From assembly GCA_029260295.1 (NCBI GenBank), contig JAJDDN010000003.1, forward strand, positions 186,001-250,000: a stretch of 64,000 nt of DNA, read 5' to 3'. This DNA is from Phycisphaerales bacterium. Its GTDB lineage: Bacteria > Planctomycetota > Phycisphaerae > Phycisphaerales > UBA1924. The position numbers and the translations under genes were made by a program. Positions 9,969-19,162 of the stretch are shown one piece after another (the first letter of the stretch is position 1; each line of letters begins with the position of its first letter). The notes under the pieces were generated by a model, which saw only the letters and a list, made by a program, of their open reading frames with translations, did no database searches and was not told the DNA's origin.

Positions 9969-10559
9969 TTAGGTCGATTCAGTCCCGAGCTGGCCAATAA
10001 GCATGCGGAATGCCGCCTTGGCCTGTTCTGCGGGGATCGGCGACGCTGAATAGGCCACGAGCCCGGTTTGTGCGATCTTGAGCATCCAAGCGGCGTCATC
10101 AAGATCAACCCCATCGCGGAGTTCGCCCTTGCCTTTGATTTTCTGGAGCACATCCCGGTAGGCCTTCTGAACCAGGTCACGCGACTGGACGACTTTGGCC
10201 CGAGCCTCATCATCCTTGGTCGCAAGCGAGGTGGCCGCCATATGAATCATGCAGCACTTTGAATGCTCGCAGGAATGCTGATAATCAATTATCATCGAGA
10301 AATACGCTTCCAAAGCGTCGAGCGAGTCAATCGCGCTGATCTTCTCAACATGCGGTCCGACAATTTTTTCGAAGTACCAATCCAACGCTTTGAGATACAG
10401 CGTGTGCTTATCACCAAAGGTGTCGTACAACGAGAACCGGTTGATTCCCATCGCTGAAGTCAGGTCTGAAATGCTCGCGGCCTCGAACCCCTGCTCCCAA
10501 AAAACATCCATCGCCTTGGCAAGGACGGTGTCGGGATCAAATGATTTGGGACGGGCCAC
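9969..10559 (-). CDS. TetR/AcrR family transcriptional regulator
   Basis: 196 residues, GTG start (MARPKSFDPDTVLAKAMDVF). The N-terminal helix-turn-helix (residues 24-45, AASISDLTSAMGINRFSLYD) is followed by an all-alpha ligand domain. It heads a run of same-strand genes (SRPBCC, two AhpD-like, SDR), which it probably controls, and itself. A CxxxxCC stretch (SCEHSKCCMIH) in the ligand domain could sense thiol-reactive compounds, fitting the peroxidase-like neighbours; that is an inference. Confidence 0.92.
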   Translation of the reverse strand: MARPKSFDPDTVLAKAMDVFWEQGFEAASISDLTSAMGINRFSLYDTFGDKHTLYLKALDWYFEKIVGPHVEKISAIDSLDALEAYFSMIIDYQHSCEHSKCCMIHMAATSLATKDDEARAKVVQSRDLVQKAYRDVLQKIKGKGELRDGVDLDDAAWMLKIAQTGLVAYSASPIPAEQAKAAFRMLIGQLGTEST

Positions 10560-10652
10560 AGCGGGTCAACTCCTGAGAAAGGGTGCGTTCATACGATTAT
10601 ACGCCAAACCATCCCGGATGCAGGAATATTCCCCACCCACCCATATCCTTGA

Positions 10653-13514
10653 TTATGGGAGCACAATCGATTTGTTGATCTGCACCGCTTGGCCGGGCAC
10701 CCGGACACTGATGACCACCTCGTCGCCGCTGACCAGCCCATCAAATACGAATGATCGCTTCGAGTTCTTGGAAGGCTCAAGCTTGCTGATCGTTGACTCT
10801 CGGCTCGGGTTCTTGGGCGCCATGGCTATTAAATCTACAAGCAACAACTCCTGGATCAGGTTGGTGACCACCACCTCGACCTCTACCTTGTCTCCAGAAC
10901 TATCACCAGCAGATTTACGGAATGCGAGCTCAACATCAATCACATCGGTCCCCAGCTCGATCTCTCGGCCAACACGCATCAACCCGTACTCTTGGTCAGC
11001 TTCGAGTTCAACATCAAAAACCAAGTTCTTGATCCCCGCAAGCTGCGCGGAGGAATACGAGATGTCAAGATCAAACCGTTCCTCGAGCCCCCCCGTCACC
11101 GTGAAGTTCATCACCCGAGGCTTGATGTCCCAAGACCGATCCGCGATCGAGGAAATCGAACCAGAAAAGCCGCCCGGCTCAATTAGATACACACGCCCGC
11201 GGATTGAAAATGGCCAAGGGTTTTTGATCACGACCTGGTGCTTATGAATCCCGGTCGTCGCATCAAACCGGTCGGGGGTCAGCCGAAGGTTCGACAAAAA
11301 CTGCACCAGACCGGCGTTGACTCCCGTAATAATCAACGGGGTCCGAGACACCTCGATCTGGTGCGAAGGCAGGTTCAACTCCGTCTCACGCGATACCCCA
11401 ACCTTCGATACATTCCCAAAGAGATCAACCACCGTCACGACACCCGTACTCAGCGGGATGTCAATCATCACAGATTCAAGCGATGGCTCATCAAGCCAAA
11501 CGACTATCGCCCCATCGGAGTCTTCTTCAAGCGCGTCACGCCCAGAACACAGCAGCATCCGAACACCGGGCATGAGATCAATCTCTTCAATGGCGCCCCG
11601 CCCGCCAAGATAATCAACAAGCGTCCGCCACACCAAAAGCTCAGGCTTGGGCATCACACGCCCACGCCGGCCCGGCTCGATCGTCCAAGGATCACTCAGC
11701 ACAATCTCGATCTGGTCATTCCCCGGGCTCCTCAGCTTACCCTCCCACCACGCGTTGATCGCCCGCCGCCCCAGCCACCCCACACGCGACCACACAGACT
11801 CGCTCCCGCTGCTTTCTTCCATTGAATACGGCTTATGGACCACGCTGAGAATAGAAGCCGATTCACCGGTTACTGACGACTGAGACCACTGCTCGATCAT
11901 GTCAGACACCGCTTCATCGGGATAGCTCGGATCATCCATCACCAGGAGCCTCAGCGAATCGTTCGATAGCCCCACCTCAAATGGACGGTCCATCGCCCAA
12001 GAAACCCCGATCACCGCACCGGGCACATACGGGTCCATCATCGAAACCAGCTCGTCAATTTCCTCAGATAGCCGCCCCCCCTCGTCCTCGATCGCTCCGA
12101 TCCCAAGGCGCCAATCCGAAACCTGCTGCCCGTACCGGTCCATAAACGGGCCGATCACAGGCAGTGCGATATTCTGATGTTCCAAGAGCAAAGTAAAGAT
12201 TTCGTCATGATCGATTGCCGCCTTGTCGGCAAGCTCCATCGGGACCTCGCTGAGGGTCAAGCTCAACTGAATCCCGCTGCCGATCACCGAGTCGATTGCG
12301 GTTACCAATAAAGACCCCTTCTCAAGATCCTCCGCTTTGGACGCCAGATCCCAGACACGCATCTCCAGATTCTGAACCCCGGTCTGCTTGGCAAGCTCGG
12401 GGATTGCCAAAAGCAACTTCTCGTCTGTCGATTCGGTGCGTAGTGCAAAGGACGAATCCTTGGGGACATACCGCTTGGCCCCAAACCCGCCGGCCACATC
12501 ACCCTGAGCCCTTGGCGGCTGCCAAATAAACGCAAGCTCTTGCCTCCCGACGAGCGACCCGCGAGACATCACATCGTACACGGCGTGGTACCACCCGAAC
12601 CCTGGCAAGTTGGGCGACCACTCATCTCCGGTCCCTTTCCGATCCCCTCGCTGGTCAACCAGCCCGCCCGTCGAATCAAAGACCCTGATGTATGAACTCA
12701 GATCATCACCCGTCAGATCACGCACGGTCATTTTGAGAACCGGCGACTCCTCCCCGGCAACAACATTCCCCGGCGTCCCAGTACTGAGCCCGATCATCGG
12801 GACCTGAGCCACCACAACATCATCAAACCATGCCCCGCCCTCAAAGTCCTGTGCCCATACAGTAAAGGGCTTGACCTGCCGCTCCCGAGGTTGCTCCTCG
12901 GGCTGGAGCAACTGAAGCTCGATGCGTACAAAGGCCGCGCTGGGTTCGGTCCCCTCGATGTACGCCGTCACCAGATCCCACTCCCCGAGAGTCCGGACTA
13001 GCCGCGTTGATACCTCGGACCCTTCGATATCACGCCCCGCACGATCGATCATCGTCGCCACCATCCGCGCCCGCGAATGATGAAGCCCCTCGGTCCGGAC
13101 GCGTGCGCTGATCAGATAATCCGCATTGGGGAACACGGCCAGTTCGCCGTGCCGAAGGATCAAGCTGGTAGACCCCCCCGCCGTCGGTAGATACACCGAC
13201 CCCCTGCCCGCGAATGCTGGCGATCCATAATCAAGGGCCGCGCGGTTCCAGATCGGGAACCCGGGCCGGTCCCGAGGCACATCAGGATCATGCTGAGCGC
13301 GGATCCAACCCTTGGGCACCGGGAGCGCATTGGTATACATCTCTTCAAAGTCAAAGGCACGCGTCACCCGCCCGGCAAACTCAGGACGCGTGATCGCCCC
13401 GCCATCTTTGACATCCTTCCCCTGCATCCCCCCAGCAGACAGCACCACCGCCGAAACGACAGAGCCCCAAATAAATGGGGTGTACTTGGGAATGATTCGC
13501 ATGCGACGGGCCAT
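10653..13514 (-). CDS. Large exported protein of unknown function
   Basis: 953 residues from MARRMRIIPKYTPF; the next in-frame ATG is four codons on, and the frame also extends upstream to 13685 over the divergent nitroreductase start, which is unlikely. A membrane/signal segment (FIWGSVVSAVVLSAGG) opens it. Residues about 50-230 look like a jelly-roll carbohydrate-binding domain (RAFDFEE..., then ILRHGELAVFPNADYLISAR and GAWFDDVVV). A central region of alternating strands and helices (about 350-650) could be a TIM barrel. The C-terminal 250 residues look like Ig-type domains. A glycoside hydrolase or cell-surface protein is plausible, but no catalytic motif is recognised. Confidence 0.75.
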   Translation of the reverse strand: MARRMRIIPKYTPFIWGSVVSAVVLSAGGMQGKDVKDGGAITRPEFAGRVTRAFDFEEMYTNALPVPKGWIRAQHDPDVPRDRPGFPIWNRAALDYGSPAFAGRGSVYLPTAGGSTSLILRHGELAVFPNADYLISARVRTEGLHHSRARMVATMIDRAGRDIEGSEVSTRLVRTLGEWDLVTAYIEGTEPSAAFVRIELQLLQPEEQPRERQVKPFTVWAQDFEGGAWFDDVVVAQVPMIGLSTGTPGNVVAGEESPVLKMTVRDLTGDDLSSYIRVFDSTGGLVDQRGDRKGTGDEWSPNLPGFGWYHAVYDVMSRGSLVGRQELAFIWQPPRAQGDVAGGFGAKRYVPKDSSFALRTESTDEKLLLAIPELAKQTGVQNLEMRVWDLASKAEDLEKGSLLVTAIDSVIGSGIQLSLTLSEVPMELADKAAIDHDEIFTLLLEHQNIALPVIGPFMDRYGQQVSDWRLGIGAIEDEGGRLSEEIDELVSMMDPYVPGAVIGVSWAMDRPFEVGLSNDSLRLLVMDDPSYPDEAVSDMIEQWSQSSVTGESASILSVVHKPYSMEESSGSESVWSRVGWLGRRAINAWWEGKLRSPGNDQIEIVLSDPWTIEPGRRGRVMPKPELLVWRTLVDYLGGRGAIEEIDLMPGVRMLLCSGRDALEEDSDGAIVVWLDEPSLESVMIDIPLSTGVVTVVDLFGNVSKVGVSRETELNLPSHQIEVSRTPLIITGVNAGLVQFLSNLRLTPDRFDATTGIHKHQVVIKNPWPFSIRGRVYLIEPGGFSGSISSIADRSWDIKPRVMNFTVTGGLEERFDLDISYSSAQLAGIKNLVFDVELEADQEYGLMRVGREIELGTDVIDVELAFRKSAGDSSGDKVEVEVVVTNLIQELLLVDLIAMAPKNPSRESTISKLEPSKNSKRSFVFDGLVSGDEVVISVRVPGQAVQINKSIVLP

Positions 13515-13616
13515 CTCCCCAAAGCATCGGCACTTTGGCCCATCCCCATCCATTTCCCGCCCCCAAAACACCCTATGGGCCCGCGCTGAATACGATCCAT
13601 GCAGGAGACTCGATTC

Positions 13617-14294
13617 ATGACACCAGCCACCAATCCCAATTCTCACCCCGAGGGATGGATCCCCCTCGACGCCCACTGCCCCCAAGGCACCACCCTTCTA
13701 GCGGCGACGGATTTCTACAACACCATCAAAAAACGCCGCACAGTCCGCAGTTTTTCCGATAAACCCATCCCCAAAGAGATTATCGAGCAGGTCCTCCTGG
13801 CCGCCGGGACCGCACCGTCGGGGGCCCATAAACAGCCCTGGCGTTTCATCGCGATCTCAAACCCCCAGACCAAGCACGAGATCCGCATCGCTGTCGAAAA
13901 AATAGAGCGTGAGTTCTACGAGGACAAAGCCTCTAACCGCTGGCTCGATGACCTCGAACCCTTTGAGACCAACCCCGACAAATCCTACATCGATACGGTT
14001 CCCTGGCTCATCGTGGTCATGGCCCTGCGGAACACCGACGACGGCGGGCAGGTCTACTACCTCAACGAATCCGTAGGCATCGCCACCGGGATGCTGCTGA
14101 CGGCAGCACACGAAGCGGGACTCGCCACCCTGACCCACACCCCGAGCCCGATGAAGTTCCTCCGCGACATCCTTGGCCGCTCCGAAAACGAACGCCCCTA
14201 CATGATGATCCCGCTTGGATACCCGAGTGACGACTGCCATGTCCCGGACCTGAGCCGGAAGCCGCTGGATGAGATTTGTGTCTTTGTAGAATAG
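13617..14294 (+). CDS. Nitroreductase family protein
   Basis: 225 residues from MTPATNPNS; CAGGAG lies eight bases upstream, so the ATG 18 bases earlier is less likely. The FMN-binding landmarks of the nitroreductase fold are clear: KKRRTVRSFSDKPIP, TAPSGAHKQPWRF, and the late ATGMLLTAAHEAGLATL helix. The HTPSPMKFLRDIL segment and overall length resemble the iodotyrosine-dehalogenase-like branch, though nitro- and flavin-reductase activities are equally possible. It is divergent from the large exported protein and convergent with atpG, with two hairpin repeats and a terminator between. Confidence 0.92.
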   Translation: MTPATNPNSHPEGWIPLDAHCPQGTTLLAATDFYNTIKKRRTVRSFSDKPIPKEIIEQVLLAAGTAPSGAHKQPWRFIAISNPQTKHEIRIAVEKIEREFYEDKASNRWLDDLEPFETNPDKSYIDTVPWLIVVMALRNTDDGGQVYYLNESVGIATGMLLTAAHEAGLATLTHTPSPMKFLRDILGRSENERPYMMIPLGYPSDDCHVPDLSRKPLDEICVFVE

Positions 14295-14304
14295 AACCAA
14301 CTTC

Positions 14305-14344
14305 GGGTGCCCCGGCTCGCGGCTTTTGAGCGCGTCGGGTCTTC
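14305..14344 (+). repeat. Hairpin repeat family A, copy 1 (degenerate)
   Basis: Keeps the 5' GGGTGCC and 3' GTCTTC frame, but the CCGTCTTCGG loop is replaced. Outer pairs CCCG/CGGG remain. It forms an inverted pair with copy 2 between convergent genes. Confidence 0.6.
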
Positions 14345-14365
14345 AACCAGCCCCCAACGAACAAA

Positions 14366-14401
14366 GCCCCGACGCGCCGAAGACGGCGAGTCGGGGCACC
14401 C
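14366..14401 (-). repeat. Hairpin repeat family A, copy 2
   Basis: Minus-orientation copy with stem CCCCGAC/GTCGGGG, loop CCGAAGACGG and frame GGCACCC. A different stem from the CACGGCTTG type, but fully paired. Confidence 0.85.
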
Positions 14402-14403
14402 AG

Positions 14404-14427
14404 AAAAAACGCTCCAAATGGAGCGTT
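14404..14427 (-). terminator. Rho-independent terminator after atpG
   Basis: AACGCTCC (14408-14415) pairs with GGAGCGTT (14420-14427) around AAAT. On the minus strand a run of T follows the stem (A 14404-14409 on plus). It lies 24 bp past the atpG stop. Confidence 0.85.
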
Positions 14428-14451
14428 CTGAGAGTTCATTGAAATGCCAAT

Positions 14452-15327
14452 CTATTCGAGAGCCGCGGCACCCGAGATGATCTCGGTGAGTTCCGTGGTA
14501 ATCTGTGTCTGGCGTACACGGTTGTACTCACGCTTGAGCAGGTGGCCCATTTTGCCGGCGTTATCAGTCGCCGCCTTCATCGCCACCATCCGTGCGATAT
14601 GCTCGGAAACCACCGCGTCATTGAAGCACTGGAACAGCACCGCCTTGACCGCAGCAGGGAGCAAGGTATCCAAAAGCAAATCCGCATCAGGCGAGAACTC
14701 GTAGACATCCTGCATCCCGGTAGCAGCTTCATCGCTCTCGACTTCAGGAGTCGAGAACGGGAGCAGTTGCAGGACTTCTGGCTTCTGACGGCCGGCACTG
14801 AAGTACTTCATGTACACAATGCGAACCGCAGAGACTTCGCCATCGACGAACATCTGGATGAAGCGATCGGCGATGCGTTCGATGTCATCGAATGCTGGCT
14901 TATCGCCGATGTGCGTGTGGTGGATGAAATCTTTGTAGCCATTGAACTTGAGTGCTGATGCACCCTTTTTGCCCACGACTTCGATCTTGCCGTTTCCGGC
15001 GGCCGATTCGCTCCGCAGATGCTTGAGCGTGGTTCGGACCATTGATCCGTTGAACGGGCCGCAGAGGCCGCGGTCTGCGGAGATCATCATGGTGAGTTCG
15101 TTGGTATCTGCGGATGGTTCGGTTAGCAGCGGGTGCCCCTCGCCAACGCCAGACTCAGCGAGCTGTGCAACCAAACCGAACAATGTGTCCGTGTATGGCC
15201 GTGTCGCTTGCGAGGTCTGTTGCGCCTTGGCAAACTTACTGGTGGCGATCATCTGCATCGTGCGGGTGATCCGCTTGATGTTCCCGACCGCATTCATCCG
15301 CTTCTTGATATCGCGTGCATTTCCCAT
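14452..15327 (-). CDS. atpG: F-type ATP synthase gamma subunit
   Basis: 291 residues from MGNARDIKKRM; the in-frame ATG nine codons earlier adds only MGGGLSSPP. The central rotor shaft of F1: the N-terminal helix (RDIKKRMNAVGNIKRITRTM) and C-terminal helix (RQTQITTELTEIISGAAALE) that form the coiled coil are both canonical, and SADRGLCGPFN is the usual mid-protein motif. Normally it sits between atpA and atpD. Here neither neighbour is an ATP synthase gene, so either the operon is split or this is an extra copy. A terminator follows it. Confidence 0.97.
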   Translation of the reverse strand: MGNARDIKKRMNAVGNIKRITRTMQMIATSKFAKAQQTSQATRPYTDTLFGLVAQLAESGVGEGHPLLTEPSADTNELTMMISADRGLCGPFNGSMVRTTLKHLRSESAAGNGKIEVVGKKGASALKFNGYKDFIHHTHIGDKPAFDDIERIADRFIQMFVDGEVSAVRIVYMKYFSAGRQKPEVLQLLPFSTPEVESDEAATGMQDVYEFSPDADLLLDTLLPAAVKAVLFQCFNDAVVSEHIARMVAMKAATDNAGKMGHLLKREYNRVRQTQITTELTEIISGAAALE

Positions 15328-15408
15328 AGGAGGCGATGATAGCCCCCCCCCCAAAGTGCGTCAGCACAAGCAGGGTCTGCAACGGTCTGAATTGGTCAAT
15401 TCAGGGCC

Positions 15409-15609
15409 CTAATGACCAGATTCGTGGCGCTTGGGCTGGCGAGGACTGGGCCCACGCCGTTGCGGGCTCGATGGCTCATCGATTGATTCGACTTCCATAG
15501 GAAACGCGGTCGAGAGCCCTGTGATCTTGGGGAGACATGTCGGGGTCGGAGTGGCCTTGGCTGGAAGTGCTCGTTGGTCAGAATTGGACGAATTGCTCAT
15601 CTCAGCCAT
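15409..15609 (-). CDS. Possible small protein, proline-rich
   Basis: 66 codons starting MAEMSNSSNSDQR, with a good purine-rich ribosome site (AGAGAGG) upstream of the ATG. The product is Pro/Ser/Arg-rich and ends SPRQPKRHESGH, with no fold visible. It lies 82 bp upstream of atpG. Composition alone does not prove it is expressed; the ribosome site is the best support. Confidence 0.35.
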   Translation of the reverse strand: MAEMSNSSNSDQRALPAKATPTPTCLPKITGLSTAFPMEVESIDEPSSPQRRGPSPRQPKRHESGH

Positions 15610-15724
15610 AACAAACCTCTCTTCTATTCTTGAGCCCATATCCCCGACGGCAAACACGCACATCAAGAACCAGACCTCTCCAGCCACAGCATGACACCAC
15701 TCCACCCCCAACGCAAGCCAATTC

Positions 15725-16555
15725 CTACGAATCGGCTCTATCCCCCACAATCAATCCATCATGGGCCAGCACAACCCCATCAGGCAGGTCCCGGTTCGTT
15801 GCCGCATGCCCAAGATCATGCGTCATATGGACAAAGAAAGTCCGAGAAGCCCCGATCCGCTTGGCTTCTTCAAGGGCCTGGGCGACTGTAAAGTGTGTCG
15901 CGTGGGGGCGGTGGCGGAGTGCATCGAGGACGAGTGTTTTGGTCCCGGCCAGATGCTCGCGTGAGGCCTCGGGGATCTCGACGACATCGGTGCAATACGC
16001 GAGGGGCAGGAGGGCGGATGAATCTACCACAGTCTCGGACTCGAACCGGAACCCCAGAATCGCCTGCTTCCCATGCATCAGCGTCATCGGGGTGATTTTC
16101 ATCCCGAAGAGTTCGATTGTTTGACCCGCTCTGAGTTCCTTTGGCGTGAGTTTGGCGATGAACGATCTTTGGATGTTCTTTTCGGGCTCGAAGATGTGCT
16201 GATAGACGCGGCGGAGGGAGCCGTGGGTGTGCTCATCGGCCCAGACCTCGATCGCCTCCCCCTGGATCTCATTGAACCTACGGACCTCGTCGAGCCCCCA
16301 GACATGATCGACATGGTTGTGGGTGATCAGGATCGCGTCGATCCGCTTGATACCTTCGCGGAGCACCTGCTGGCGGAAGTCGGGGGAGGCGTCGATCAGG
16401 ATGACGCGTTCTTGGCCTGTTGGGTCTGTAAACTCGATCACGGCGCTGGTGCGGGTGCGGTTGTCGCGTGGGTCTGATGATGTGCAGACGCTGCAATCGC
16501 AGGCAATGATGGGGATGCCTGCGGAGGTGCCTGTGCCTAGAAATCGGAGTTGCAT
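15725..16555 (-). CDS. MBL-fold metallohydrolase, PhnP-like
   Basis: 276 residues. The di-metal signature THNHVDH is near residue 79, with later His ligands in TLMHG and FVHMTHDLGH. The opening MQLRFLGTGTSAGIP and cysteine segment (ACDCSVCTSSDPRDNRTRTS), and the LVLDALRHRPHATHFTVAQAL-type stretch, are characteristic of the PhnP-like branch of metallo-beta-lactamase-fold phosphodiesterases. No phosphonate genes are nearby, so the substrate is probably a general cyclic or phosphodiester compound. Divergent from the small membrane protein at 16567, 11 bp away. Confidence 0.93.
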   Translation of the reverse strand: MQLRFLGTGTSAGIPIIACDCSVCTSSDPRDNRTRTSAVIEFTDPTGQERVILIDASPDFRQQVLREGIKRIDAILITHNHVDHVWGLDEVRRFNEIQGEAIEVWADEHTHGSLRRVYQHIFEPEKNIQRSFIAKLTPKELRAGQTIELFGMKITPMTLMHGKQAILGFRFESETVVDSSALLPLAYCTDVVEIPEASREHLAGTKTLVLDALRHRPHATHFTVAQALEEAKRIGASRTFFVHMTHDLGHAATNRDLPDGVVLAHDGLIVGDRADS

Positions 16556-16566
16556 ACAATCATCCT

Positions 16567-17019
16567 ATGCATATCAACTCTGATCTACAAAACCCGATTG
16601 AAGAACCATCGCTAAGACTCCGAACTCGAATTTGGTTCTGGGGGCTTGTGCTCATCATGATCGCACTCGGGTGCATCGGTTTGTTCTACGGCGTAGTAGG
16701 ATACCCGAGCATTGATTATCAAAACTTGGTGTTCGGTACACTGATATTCTTATTTGGGGTATTCACGGCTTTTTATATCGCTGGACGAAAGGTAGATGTA
16801 TACACCGACCGCATCGTTTCGATCACCCGCTTTACGACCAAGACCGAGATGATCGATGACATGACGGGAACGGCAATGGCTCAAGATTTCTTCTGCATAC
16901 ACCTAGAGCCAAAGGGAAGTCTAAAGATCCCTTGGTACCTCAAAAACTCGCTCAAACTCAAGAAAACCATTGATGCGATCATCAAAGATCGCGAAGAACT
17001 CATGGCCCAAAGCGATTGA
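16567..17019 (+). CDS. Hypothetical membrane protein with PH-like C-terminal domain
   Basis: 150 residues. Two membrane helices (about 23-47 and 54-74) are followed by a soluble domain with short strands (KVDVYTDRIVSITRFT, FFCIHLEPKGSLKIP), in the style of bacterial PH-like membrane proteins. No family motif can be named. The ATG is only 11 bp from the divergent PhnP-like gene, so promoters must overlap the coding ends. Confidence 0.7.
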   Translation: MHINSDLQNPIEEPSLRLRTRIWFWGLVLIMIALGCIGLFYGVVGYPSIDYQNLVFGTLIFLFGVFTAFYIAGRKVDVYTDRIVSITRFTTKTEMIDDMTGTAMAQDFFCIHLEPKGSLKIPWYLKNSLKLKKTIDAIIKDREELMAQSD

Positions 17020-17032
17020 GACCCCTGACCGA

Positions 17033-19162
17033 TCAAAGATACACCTTCTTGTTGTAAATCCACCACTCAAACATCATCACCGCGATCGCCCCGAGCAGCA
17101 GCCAGGGCCACCACTCCTTCAATCGTGTGATCTCCCCCTTGCTGCTCGCGCTCACCACCCGGTTCGACAAATCCAGCGACGCGGCGGCTCCAAGATCAGA
17201 CTCAGGCCCATCGAGCAGATTCGCCGCGTAATGGCGGATGATTTTTCCATCGTCTTCAACATCGCTCACCCCTGCGCTGCCGGTCCATTGCACGCTGTAG
17301 ACCCCGGTCTTGTGGATCGGTCCATACACGATCCGCCCGTCGGGGGCTGCGATGATCTCGCTGCTCATTGAGCCGTCGGGCAGGCGCACGCGGATATTGC
17401 CTGCATCGCTCGGCACGCGATCGGCTAGCACAAACCCTGGCGTGATCTGGCGGGCATTGACATCGACATCGGTGCCTACTTGAGTCCCCAAGTAATCTAC
17501 TGCACTCGCGAGGAACACCACGAAGCTCACATCAAAGGGCCAGTTGGAGAACGCCGGGTCGAAGGCGACCATCACGGCTCGCACATCTCCGGTGCTCATC
17601 TCGATGATCGCGGGCCCCTCGGTTGTCTCGGCGAGCGAGACCAGTTCTGACCCATCGGGGATCTCAACGGTGCGGGATTTACCGATCACGACGGCATCGA
17701 GGGTGAGGTCGCGGAGGAGCGGGTGGACCCGCCGCCAGTTGATGATTTGCGTGCCGGGACCATCGCCGTGATCGATCATCCCGCCGGGGCCGGTGTAGAC
17801 ATCGCCCACAATCAGGTAGCGGCCGGGATCAAAGACCACGCCGCCCTCGCTCGCTCTGGGCATCGCCCGATCAAACACAAAGAGATCAATCGCGCCCGCT
17901 TCCCCCGCGTCGCGCATTTCTTCGTACTCGCCGGGCGTGATGACTTTCAAATCTGAAATCGACAAGCCAGTCAGGGCTTCCTTCAAGAACAACGACCCTG
18001 TCGTTACCAACGCCACCGATGCCTGCTTGGCGGGGGGAACGATCAGCGTGCCCGAGTTGTCTGTTCCCAGCACATCCATGGAGGATTCATTCCCGAATCC
18101 GGTTGATAGCCGCACTCCGACGACCACGCCGTTGGGTTCGTTAAGTTCAAAGACCACGCCCCCGGTGCTGACCTTTTTTTTGCCCGTCTGCACATCGACC
18201 TCAGCCCCGGCAAGCACAACCGACCGCACTGAAACCACAGCACCCCCAACAAGCAGCTCCGCATCGACCGACCGTGCCAGCGGATCCGTCGACTGCACCC
18301 CAACAAACACGCTCAGCTTCGTCGGATCTTCATAGTCTCGCTCGGCGCGGAGTGCCGTGAGTCCAACACTCACGGCCCCTGCGTCCCCCACCGCGTGGTA
18401 TTCGAAGCTCGGCGCATCGGGTGTATCTTCATCGGCCCGCACGACATCGAGATCCGATATCCGCCCGTCGCTAAACAGATGGAAGAAGTACGCATCCCCG
18501 CCCTTGATGCCCTCGATTTCAACCGGGTCGGTGCCCTCGCCCGACGAGCCCGTATCAATAAATATTCTGTTGGGGCGTTGCGACTGGGCGAGGCGGTACG
18601 CCTCTTCGATTGATGACGGCCCGTCGGTCTGCACGATCCCGTTGATTGCCGTGATTAGCGCTGTCTTATCTGAAGTAAACTGCGAGACGATCTGTGCTGA
18701 GCGATCGAACGCGATCACCATTGCCTCGTCCGCTTTCTCTGAATCTTCGAACAACGAAGGCGCCGCCAATCCCTCGACCAGCCCGATCGCGCGTTCCTTG
18801 GCGACCTCGAGCCGCGTGATCTCCGACGACCGCGAAATATCCCCATCGACCGCTCGCATTGATGCGCTGCGGTCGATCAGAATGACGAGCTTGCGTCCTG
18901 CTGAAGCCGTGGCTGTGGATCTTGGCTGGGCGAGAGCGAGGAGGATGAGTCCGAGGATGATCAACTGCAAAAACAGAAGCAGGTTCCGCCGCAGCTTCTG
19001 AAACGGGGCATTAGCCTGCAGATCCTGGATTGCTTTTTTCCAAAGGAGGGTCGATGACACCTCACGCGGGATGCGTCGGAGTTTGAGAAAGTACAGGATC
19101 ACGAGTGAAGGCACGGCGATGGCCGCCACAAATCCTGCCAATATAGGGGTCGCCCAAATCAC
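17033..19162 (-). CDS. BatA-like protein with N-terminal membrane region and VWA domain
   Basis: 709 residues, GTG start overlapping the DUF58 stop (GTGA), so translationally coupled. Residues 1-80 are the BatA N-terminal unit: a membrane helix, the segment LKLRRIPREVSSTLLWKKAI, and a second helix ending ALAQPR. A von Willebrand A domain follows with an intact MIDAS motif DRSAS near residue 97. The middle resembles a glutamine-amidotransferase-like fold and the C-terminus has a membrane helix (WWPWLLLGAIAVMMFEWWIY). With MoxR and DUF58 upstream it forms the usual MoxR-VWA set thought to assist protein maturation or stress tolerance. Confidence 0.9.
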   Translation of the reverse strand: MIWATPILAGFVAAIAVPSLVILYFLKLRRIPREVSSTLLWKKAIQDLQANAPFQKLRRNLLLFLQLIILGLILLALAQPRSTATASAGRKLVILIDRSASMRAVDGDISRSSEITRLEVAKERAIGLVEGLAAPSLFEDSEKADEAMVIAFDRSAQIVSQFTSDKTALITAINGIVQTDGPSSIEEAYRLAQSQRPNRIFIDTGSSGEGTDPVEIEGIKGGDAYFFHLFSDGRISDLDVVRADEDTPDAPSFEYHAVGDAGAVSVGLTALRAERDYEDPTKLSVFVGVQSTDPLARSVDAELLVGGAVVSVRSVVLAGAEVDVQTGKKKVSTGGVVFELNEPNGVVVGVRLSTGFGNESSMDVLGTDNSGTLIVPPAKQASVALVTTGSLFLKEALTGLSISDLKVITPGEYEEMRDAGEAGAIDLFVFDRAMPRASEGGVVFDPGRYLIVGDVYTGPGGMIDHGDGPGTQIINWRRVHPLLRDLTLDAVVIGKSRTVEIPDGSELVSLAETTEGPAIIEMSTGDVRAVMVAFDPAFSNWPFDVSFVVFLASAVDYLGTQVGTDVDVNARQITPGFVLADRVPSDAGNIRVRLPDGSMSSEIIAAPDGRIVYGPIHKTGVYSVQWTGSAGVSDVEDDGKIIRHYAANLLDGPESDLGAAASLDLSNRVVSASSKGEITRLKEWWPWLLLGAIAVMMFEWWIYNKKVYL

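Noticed and set aside
13515..13685. Upstream extension of the large exported protein
   Set aside because: It overlaps the divergent nitroreductase start and would place the signal peptide far inside the protein.
14452..16555. An ATP synthase operon around atpG
   Set aside because: Neighbouring proteins are a PhnP-like hydrolase and a small Pro-rich frame; no atpA or atpD sequence.
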